NCBI GenBank assembly: GCA_023386515.1
Contig: JAEWJQ010000100.1
Location: 1 to 5,668, forward strand
Reading direction: 5' to 3'
DNA length: 5,668 nt
Source of the DNA: Pseudomonadota bacterium
Lineage (GTDB): Bacteria > Pseudomonadota > Alphaproteobacteria > Sphingomonadales > Sphingomonadaceae
The notes beneath the pieces are model-generated. The model saw only the letters and a list, made by a program, of their open reading frames with translations. It searched no databases and was not told the DNA's origin. The stretch's first letter is position 1. The number at the start of each line of letters is the position of its first letter. The position numbers and the translations under genes are program-made. This document shows positions 1 through 5,668 of the stretch, one piece after another.

Positions 1-798
1 CGTCTGCGCGGCGCGCGCTTCGTCGGTCAGGCCGATGCTGGCGCTGGTCGCGTAAGCGGTCATCAAATCCGGCCCGCCGAGTGCGACCTTGGTGATGTTC
101 GCGGCGGGCAGCGCGACCTCAAGCGACAGCGTGCCGTCCGGTGCGTAGCGGCGCGCGCAGAAACCGCCCCACAGCCCGACCCACACGTTGCCCGCCGAAT
201 CGACCGATACACCGTCGGGATTGCCATGTGCCGGATCGATCCGCACGAAGTCGCGCGGCGTGCCGGTGCTGCCGTCCGCGGCGATCGGCACGGCGTGGAT
301 GATGCCGCCGATCGTATCAACGTGATAGAGCGTCCCGCCGTCCGGGGCGACGCCGGGACCGTTGGTGATGCACACCGCGGGAATGTCGGTGGTCGTCACG
401 ACCCCGCCGTCGAAGCGATGGACCCGCCCGCTGAGGTTGCTCTCACCGTCGTCCATCGTGCCGAACCAGACCGTCCCGTCCGGCCCGACCGTCGCGTCGT
501 TGAGGCGGTTGCCTGGAAAATCCGGTTCCGGATCGTGGAGATGGTCGAACCGGCCGTCCTCGGGATGGAAGCGCGCGACGCCGGTCTGCAGGCCGGCGAG
601 CAGCGTCCCGTCCGCGGCGGGCAGCACCCAGCCGATCTGCGCCGGCGCGTCCCAGCGCTCCGCCGGCTGCCCCTCCGTCAGGCGATAGACATGCTGCCGC
701 TTGATATCGACGAACCACAGGCATCCCCGCGACGCATCCCAGACCGGCCCCTCGCCCAGCGCGGCCTGGCCATCCCAAACGGTGCGGATGTCGGTCAT
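1..798 (-). CDS. SMP-30/gluconolactonase-family sugar lactonase (partial, C-terminus beyond window)
   Basis: This is a cytoplasmic-type sugar lactonase expected to hydrolyse an aldonolactone (likely D-galactono- or L-arabinonolactone) to the aldonic acid. Translating the reverse strand from the ATG at 798-796 gives 266 residues with no stop before the window edge. SMP-30/LRE proteins usually have about 290-300 residues, so only a short C-terminal piece is missing. Family motifs are in order: GEGPVWD near residues 15-21 with metal ligand E16, GNRLND at 96-101 with R98 and N100, ITNGP at 144-148 with ligand N146, and NPDGVSVD at 193-200 with ligand D195. These are the usual divalent-metal ligands and substrate-contact positions of the six-bladed propeller. 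There is no signal peptide. The start is supported by a purine-rich AGAGAGGA (813-806) seven bases upstream. The gene diverges from the aldehyde dehydrogenase, and its neighbours argue for a galactose/arabinose substrate. Exact sugar specificity is inferred. Confidence 0.93.
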   Translation of the reverse strand, partial: MTDIRTVWDGQAALGEGPVWDASRGCLWFVDIKRQHVYRLTEGQPAERWDAPAQIGWVLPAADGTLLAGLQTGVARFHPEDGRFDHLHDPEPDFPGNRLNDATVGPDGTVWFGTMDDGESNLSGRVHRFDGGVVTTTDIPAVCITNGPGVAPDGGTLYHVDTIGGIIHAVPIAADGSTGTPRDFVRIDPAHGNPDGVSVDSAGNVWVGLWGGFCARRYAPDGTLSLEVALPAANITKVALGGPDLMTAYATSASIGLTDEARAAQT

Positions 799-805
799 CG
801 GATCG

Positions 806-813
806 TCCTCTCT
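806..813 (-). promoter_or_regulatory. Ribosome binding site of the lactonase gene
   Basis: On the reverse strand this reads AGAGAGGA. It lies seven bases before the ATG at 798, a good Shine-Dalgarno match and spacing, and it supports the chosen start. Confidence 0.7.
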
Positions 814-830
814 GTCGGTCGGTTGCGTTG

Positions 831-859
831 TTGTGGTTCGGCGCGCGCCTACCTATAGG
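831..859 (+). promoter_or_regulatory. Putative sigma70-type promoter for the aldehyde dehydrogenase
   Basis: A -35-like TTGTGG (831-836) and a -10-like TATAGG (854-859) are separated by exactly 17 bases. The -10 box sits inside the inverted repeat at 854-868. Transcription would begin near 866 and leave a leader of roughly 35-40 nt before the GTG at 903. The spacer contains the perfect 10-bp palindrome GGCGCGCGCC (840-849). On the opposite strand the mirror arm also presents TATAGG (868-863), a possible -10 for the divergent lactonase gene, but I see no convincing -35 for it. The prediction rests on hexamer matching only. Confidence 0.45.
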
Positions 860-868
860 GCCCCTATA
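854..868. promoter_or_regulatory. Perfect inverted repeat, candidate operator in the divergent promoter region
   Basis: TATAGGGCCCCTATA is a perfect 7-1-7 dyad: TATAGGG, a central C, then CCCTATA. It is an A+T-ended island in very G+C-rich DNA. It lies between two divergent catabolic genes and covers the predicted -10 of the rightward promoter. Each arm offers a TATAGG in opposite directions, so one bound regulator could control both genes. It lacks the central CG of a typical LacI-family operator and does not fit the FadR pattern seen at 2502-2512. The regulator gene is not in the window. Confidence 0.55.
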
Positions 869-892
869 CCGCAAAATAAGTCAGACAGAAGT

Positions 893-896
893 GGAG
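893..896 (+). promoter_or_regulatory. Ribosome binding site that decides the aldehyde dehydrogenase start
   Basis: GGAG lies six bases before the GTG at 903. This selects GTG 903 over the in-frame GTG at 891, which contains the first bases of the site, and over an upstream TTG at 828. The TTG lies next to the predicted -35 box and would make a leader peptide unlike the family. Confidence 0.65.
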
Positions 897-902
897 ACCG
901 TC

Positions 903-2438
903 GTGAGTGAAGCCGATCCGCAGCAGAGCTTCCGGGGCATCGAGGCCGCGACCGGTACGCCGCTCGACCCCGCCTATCCGGTCAGCACGCTCGCCGATGT
1001 CGACGCCGCCTGCGCCGCCGCGGCGGCCGCGTTCGACGCCTATCGCGCCACCGATGCCGAAGCACGCGCCGGCTTTCTGGAGGCGATCGGCGAAGAGATC
1101 ATGAACCTGGCCGATGCGCTGATCGAGCGCGCGTCGAAGGAAAGCGGCCTGCCGATCGCGCGGCTGACCGGCGAGCGCGGCCGGACCGTCGGCCAGCTCA
1201 AGCTGTTCGCCGACGTCGTCCGTGCCGGCCGCTGGCGCGGCGTGCGCATCGACCATGCGCAGCCCGACCGGCAGCCGCTGCCCAAGCCCGATCTGCGGCT
1301 GCGTATGATCCCGGTCGGCCCGGTCGCGGTGTTCGGCGCATCCAACTTCCCGCTCGCCTTCTCCACCGCGGGTGGCGACACGGCGAGTGCGCTTGCCGCC
1401 GGCTGCCCGGTGGTGGTGAAGGGCCATCCGGCGCATCCCGGCACGGACGCGATGATCGCCGATGCGATCGGCGCCGCCGCCAAGCGGACCGGCATGCCCG
1501 ATGGCGTGTTCGGACATGTCCGCGGGCCGGCGAACGAGCTGGGCGCGGCGCTGGTCGCCGATCCCCGCATCGCCGCGGTCGGCTTCACCGGCTCCCGCGC
1601 CGGCGGCCTCGCGCTGGTCCGCATCGCGCAGAGCCGGGACGTGCCGATCCCCGTCTATGCCGAGATGTCGAGCATCAATCCGGTTATCCTGATGCCGGAG
1701 GCGCTCGCCAGCCGCGGCGCGGCGCTCGGCACCGCCTTCGTCGGCTCGCTGACGATGGGCGCGGGCCAGTTCTGCACCAACCCCGGCCTGCTGCTCGCGA
1801 TCGAGGGTCCCGGTCTCGATGCCTTCGTCGAGGCGGCGAAGCAGGCGATCGCGGCGCATGAGCCGCAGCCGATGCTGACCGGTGGGATCCGCCAGGCGTT
1901 CGCGCACGGCACCGCCGCGCTCGCCGCCAATCCCAAGGTCGAGGAGGTCGCCGCCGGCCGCACCGGCGACGGCGTCGCGCGCGAAACCGCCCGCTTCTTC
2001 TCGACCTCGTCCGACGCCTTCCTCGCCGATGCGGCGATGGGGCATGAGGTGTTCGGCGCCTCGTCGCTGCTTGTGCGCTGCACCGACCTCGACGCGCTCG
2101 CCCGCGTGCTCGAGGCGGCGGAGGGCCAGCTGACTGCGACGCTGCACCTCGACGCCGGCGATCGTGCCGATGCCGCCAGGCTGGTGCCGATCCTCGAGCG
2201 CAAGGCGGGGCGCATCCTCGCCAATGGCTGGCCGACCGGTGTCGAGGTCGCCCATGCGATGGTCCATGGCGGCCCCTTCCCGGCGACGTCCGACGGCCGC
2301 ACCACCTCGGTCGGCTCGCTGGCGATCGACCGTTACCTGCGCCCGGTCTGCTACCAGGACCTGCCCGCCGAATTGCTTCCCGCCGAGCTGCAGGACGGCG
2401 CGCAGGGGCCGAAGCTGGTCGACGGCCAGGCGGCGTAG
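903..2438 (+). CDS. NADP-type aldehyde dehydrogenase, 2-oxoglutarate semialdehyde (2,5-dioxopentanoate) dehydrogenase class
   Basis: The predicted product has 511 residues and oxidises 2-oxoglutarate semialdehyde to 2-oxoglutarate, the last step of Weimberg-type pentose (and galactarate) breakdown. Visible ALDH features are: GASNFPLAF around 145-153 with the oxyanion-hole Asn148; VVVKGHP with cofactor-binding Lys173; the GFTGSRAGG turn from 227 that is typical of this subclass; the general-base Glu254 in AEMSSINP; the catalytic Cys291 in GQFCTNPG; and Glu382 in GHEVFGA. All key residues are intact and the length suits the 2,5-dioxovalerate dehydrogenase group (about 500-530). GTG 903 is chosen as start because of the GGAG six bases upstream. 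It heads the rightward cluster, and the AraD1-type dehydratase encoded downstream would make its substrate. Broad substrate range is common in ALDHs, so the assignment rests partly on subclass motifs and context. Confidence 0.9.
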   Translation: MSEADPQQSFRGIEAATGTPLDPAYPVSTLADVDAACAAAAAAFDAYRATDAEARAGFLEAIGEEIMNLADALIERASKESGLPIARLTGERGRTVGQLKLFADVVRAGRWRGVRIDHAQPDRQPLPKPDLRLRMIPVGPVAVFGASNFPLAFSTAGGDTASALAAGCPVVVKGHPAHPGTDAMIADAIGAAAKRTGMPDGVFGHVRGPANELGAALVADPRIAAVGFTGSRAGGLALVRIAQSRDVPIPVYAEMSSINPVILMPEALASRGAALGTAFVGSLTMGAGQFCTNPGLLLAIEGPGLDAFVEAAKQAIAAHEPQPMLTGGIRQAFAHGTAALAANPKVEEVAAGRTGDGVARETARFFSTSSDAFLADAAMGHEVFGASSLLVRCTDLDALARVLEAAEGQLTATLHLDAGDRADAARLVPILERKAGRILANGWPTGVEVAHAMVHGGPFPATSDGRTTSVGSLAIDRYLRPVCYQDLPAELLPAELQDGAQGPKLVDGQAA

Positions 2439-2447
2439 CACGCCTTC

Positions 2448-2471
2448 GCCCTCCTGCCGACGCGGGAGGGC
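2448..2471 (+). repeat. G+C-rich hairpin after the aldehyde dehydrogenase
   Basis: A 10-bp stem (one G-U pair in RNA) with a CGAC tetraloop starts ten bases after the TAG stop. The arms are 2448-2457 and 2462-2471. No U-run follows (AACCCCTTG), so it is not a standard intrinsic terminator. It may stabilise or partly attenuate the transcript, or be a copy of a dispersed intergenic palindrome. Similar GGGAGGG palindromes are, from memory, frequent between genes in sphingomonads. Confidence 0.55.
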
Positions 2472-2477
2472 AACCCC

Positions 2478-2505
2478 TTGACCCGCCGCGCAACAACGAT
2501 ATTGT
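2478..2505 (+). promoter_or_regulatory. Putative internal promoter ahead of dgoK
   Basis: TTGACC (2478-2483) matches the -35 consensus at five of six positions. TATTGT (2500-2505) matches the -10 at four of six, with a 16-base spacer. The last four bases of the -10 form the left arm of the operator-like dyad at 2502-2512. It would let dgoK and the downstream genes be expressed separately from the aldehyde dehydrogenase. The prediction is by hexamer matching only. Confidence 0.4.
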
Positions 2506-2512
2506 CCAACAA
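2502..2512. promoter_or_regulatory. GntR/FadR-type operator candidate upstream of dgoK
   Basis: TTGTCCAACAA is a perfect 4-3-4 dyad and matches the TNGTNNNACNA pattern known for FadR-subfamily GntR regulators. It overlaps the putative -10 box (2500-2505), a position that suits repression. In E. coli the dgo operon, which contains dgoK and dgoA, is controlled by the FadR-subfamily repressor DgoR, so the site is in a sensible place. A further ACAA half-site (2493-2496) lies to its left. No regulator gene is visible in the window. Confidence 0.55.
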
Positions 2513-2516
2513 ATAG

Positions 2517-2526
2517 AGGAGAGGAA
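2517..2526 (+). promoter_or_regulatory. Strong Shine-Dalgarno placed for a leader ORF rather than for dgoK
   Basis: AGGAGAGGAA is the best ribosome binding site in this gap. It ends 34 bases before the dgoK ATG, too far to serve it directly, but only five bases before the GTG at 2532. By contrast, the dgoK ATG is preceded only by a weak GGAC. Confidence 0.55.
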
Positions 2527-2531
2527 CGCCA

Positions 2532-2564
2532 GTGCGACGCGGACCGCGAGACGGACGTCGATGA
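2532..2564 (+). CDS. Possible 10-codon arginine-rich leader ORF coupled to dgoK
   Basis: A GTG-started mini-ORF encodes VRRGPRDGRR and ends in TGA at 2562-2564. The stop overlaps the dgoK ATG (2561-2563) as ATGA. It has an excellent Shine-Dalgarno five bases upstream. Five of ten residues are Arg, three of them encoded by CGA. Ribosomes finishing this ORF would be positioned to restart at dgoK, so it may act as a translation-coupling leader. It could also be chance, with initiation occurring directly at the dgoK ATG. A base error in this stretch that hides a longer dgoK N-terminus is a third possibility, but the annotated DgoK N-terminus already fits the family. Confidence 0.4.
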   Translation: MRRGPRDGRR

Positions 2565-3433
2565 GCGACGGCTGCATCGCCATCGATTGGGGGACGACCA
2601 ACCGCCGCGCCTATCGGCTCGACGCCGATGGCGACGTGCTGGAGACGATCCGCGACGATCGCGGCGTGCTGGCAATGGCGGCGGACGAATATCCGCGCGA
2701 CATTGCCGCCTATCGCACGCGCTGGGGATCCTTACCGGTGATCGCGGTAGGCATGGTCGGCTCGACCCGCGGCTGGCGTGAGGCCGCCTATGTCCCCGCC
2801 CCGGCCGGACTTGCCGATCTCGCCGCGGCCTGCCTGCGCCTCGACGATGAGGTTACCATCGTGCCCGGGGTGGCGGTGACCGGAGCGCGCCATGACGTGA
2901 TGCGCGGCGAAGAGGTCCAGGCCCTGGGCGCCGTCGCCGCCGGACTCGTGCCGCCCGACGCGCTGCTCGCCCAGCCGGGCACGCACAACAAATGGATCGC
3001 GCTGGCCGATGGGCGCATCACCGACGTTACCACCGCCATGACTGGCGAATTGTTCGCGTTGCTCAAGGGGCATGGCATCCTTGCCGGCATGCTCGACGGA
3101 CCGGTCGCCGATGGCGAGGCCTTCCGTGACGGGCTGCGCCGTGGCGGGGGCGCACGCGACCTGCCCGCCGCGCTGTTCGAGATCCGCGCCTCCGTCCTGC
3201 TCGGCGCACGCCCGCCGGAAGATGCCGCGGCCTTCGCCAGTGGCCTGCTGATCGGCGCCGATGTCGGCGCGCGGGATGACGTCGCCGGCCGCACCGTCCA
3301 CCTACTCGCCAATGGTGCGCTGGCCGATCTCTACGCGGTGGCGATCGAACATTGCGGTGGCAAGACGCTGCCGATCGACAGCCACGCCGCCTTCGCCGCG
3401 GGCGTCCATGCCCTTCAGGAGCTGATTCGATGA
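2561..3433 (+). CDS. dgoK: 2-dehydro-3-deoxygalactonokinase
   Basis: DgoK phosphorylates 2-keto-3-deoxy-D-galactonate at O6 with ATP, giving the substrate of DgoA in the De Ley-Doudoroff D-galactose/galactonate pathway. The 290-residue cytosolic product has the family's N-terminal phosphate-binding motif IDWGTTN at 8-14, GMVGS at 64-68, a DVMRGEE block at 112-118, PGTHNKW at 139-145, MTGELF at 160-165 and a C-terminal FASGLLIGADV segment at 225-235. These are hallmarks of the DgoK family of the actin-like ATPase-fold kinases, and the length is normal. ATG 2561 puts the DWGTT motif at the expected place near the N-terminus. Its own ribosome binding site is weak, and the gene may depend on coupling to the mini-ORF at 2532-2564. 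Its stop overlaps the dgoA start by four bases. A FadR-type operator and a possible promoter lie just upstream. Confidence 0.95.
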   Translation: MSDGCIAIDWGTTNRRAYRLDADGDVLETIRDDRGVLAMAADEYPRDIAAYRTRWGSLPVIAVGMVGSTRGWREAAYVPAPAGLADLAAACLRLDDEVTIVPGVAVTGARHDVMRGEEVQALGAVAAGLVPPDALLAQPGTHNKWIALADGRITDVTTAMTGELFALLKGHGILAGMLDGPVADGEAFRDGLRRGGGARDLPAALFEIRASVLLGARPPEDAAAFASGLLIGADVGARDDVAGRTVHLLANGALADLYAVAIEHCGGKTLPIDSHAAFAAGVHALQELIR

Positions 3434-4064
3434 CCGACCTCGCGCAGCGTTATGCCGCCGCCTTCGCCGCCTGTCCCCTCGTCGCGATCCTGCGCGGCCT
3501 GACCCCGGAAGAGGCACCGGCGGTCGGCGACGCACTGGTCGAGGCCGGCATCACCCTGATCGAGGTGCCACTCAACTCGCCGCGGCCGCTCGACAGCATC
3601 CGCCTGCTCGTCGACCGGCTCGGCGATCGCGCGTTGATTGGTGCCGGCACGGTGCTAACCGAGGCAGCGGTCGCCGACGTCGCCGCGGCGGGCGGCCAGC
3701 TGATCGTATCCCCGAACACCGATACCGCCGTGATCCGCGCCAGCGTCGCCGCCGGCCTGATCTCGCTGCCCGGCTATTTCACCCCGCGCGAGGCGTTCGC
3801 CGCGCTCGCCGCCGGTGCCACCGCGCTCAAGCTGTTCCCGGCGGAGGGCGCGAGCCCGGCGACGCTCAAGGCGCAGCGCGCCGTGCTGCCGCGCGACATC
3901 GCGGTGCTCGCGGTCGGCGGCGTCTCACCCGAGAATATCCCGACCTGGCGCGCCGCCGGCGCTGACGGGTTCGGCCTGGGTTCCAACCTCTATCGCGCGG
4001 GCAAGTCCGCTGCCGACGTGGCGGCGGATGCGGCGCGTTTCGTTTCGGCCATCAAGGATCCGGC

Positions 4065-4068
<4 letters not shown>
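3430..4068 (+). CDS. dgoA: 2-dehydro-3-deoxy-6-phosphogalactonate aldolase
   Basis: DgoA cleaves 2-keto-3-deoxy-6-phosphogalactonate to pyruvate and D-glyceraldehyde 3-phosphate. It is a class I Schiff-base aldolase of the KDPG/KDPGal (Eda/DgoA) TIM-barrel family. The 212-residue product is slightly longer than E. coli DgoA. It keeps Arg22 (ILRG), Glu45 (LIEVPLNSP), GAGT at 71-74, the Schiff-base Lys134 (ALKLFPAE), the AVGGV loop at 161-165 and FGLGS at 181-185. With a constant offset of 8 these align with E. coli Arg14, Glu37 and Lys126. Val162 then aligns with E. coli Val154, a residue known to set galactonate rather than gluconate stereochemistry. Start ATG 3430 is chosen over an in-frame upstream start at 3352 because it forms an ATGA overlap with dgoK and gives the family's N-terminus. 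The gene is probably translationally coupled on both sides. Confidence 0.95.

Positions 4069-5668
<1,600 letters not shown>

Noticed and set aside
226..858. Forward open frame (210 codons) opposite the lactonase gene
   Set aside because: The reverse strand encodes a clear SMP-30 lactonase across this stretch. The forward frame has no family features and would run through the divergent promoter.
828..902. Longer aldehyde dehydrogenase N-terminus from a TTG at 828 or GTG at 891
   Set aside because: The TTG lies next to the predicted -35 box and has no ribosome site. The GTG at 891 overlaps the Shine-Dalgarno that is correctly spaced for GTG 903.
2448..2471. Hairpin as a Rho-independent terminator
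   Set aside because: No run of T follows the stem, and rightward genes of the same pathway continue on the same strand.
864..2675. Long open frame (603 codons) on the reverse strand opposite the aldehyde dehydrogenase
   Set aside because: Its translation is Arg/Gly/Ala-rich with no recognisable domain and lies opposite a gene with all catalytic residues intact. Long antisense frames are expected in G+C-rich coding DNA.
3352..3429. Upstream in-frame start for dgoA
   Set aside because: It would add 26 Arg-rich residues lying wholly inside dgoK. ATG 3430 gives the family N-terminus and an ATGA overlap.

Overview
The window is very G+C-rich, densely coding DNA. Its gene families and style (oxidative sugar catabolism, 4-nt gene overlaps, GTG starts, strong G/C third-position bias) fit an alphaproteobacterium. 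I would guess a sphingomonad, but that is inference from gene content and order, not from a marker gene.

Layout. A partial SMP-30/gluconolactonase-family gene runs leftward (798 to 1, C-terminus off the window). It is divergent from a rightward cluster, and the two are separated by a 104-nt control region (799-902). That region holds two ribosome binding sites, a plausible sigma70 promoter and a perfect 7-1-7 inverted repeat over the -10 box. The rightward genes are: an NADP-type aldehyde dehydrogenase of the 2-oxoglutarate semialdehyde (2,5-dioxopentanoate) class (903-2438); a 122-nt gap with a G+C-rich hairpin, a second putative promoter, a GntR/FadR-type operator and a possible 10-codon leader ORF; dgoK, 2-dehydro-3-deoxygalactonokinase (2561-3433); dgoA, 2-dehydro-3-deoxy-6-phosphogalactonate aldolase (3430-4068); an AraD1/GguC-type FAH-superfamily sugar-acid dehydratase (4065-5060); and a Gfo/Idh/MocA-family sugar 1-dehydrogenase of the D-galactose/L-arabinose type (5057 to beyond 5668, C-terminus off the window). 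The genes from dgoK onward overlap by 4 nt each.

How the genes fit together. D-galactose and L-arabinose share the same configuration at C2-C4, so one dehydrogenase, one lactonase and one aldonate dehydratase (the last not in the window) could process both. The routes would then split. The hexose-derived 2-keto-3-deoxygalactonate goes through DgoK and DgoA to pyruvate and glyceraldehyde 3-phosphate (De Ley-Doudoroff route). The pentose-derived 2-keto-3-deoxy-L-arabinonate goes through the AraD1-type dehydratase and the aldehyde dehydrogenase to 2-oxoglutarate (Weimberg-type route). The individual families are known. The more interesting points are the forked gene set in one cluster, the two different candidate operators, and the possible coupled leader ORF ahead of dgoK. 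I found no tRNA, rRNA, CRISPR, insertion sequence or phage feature.
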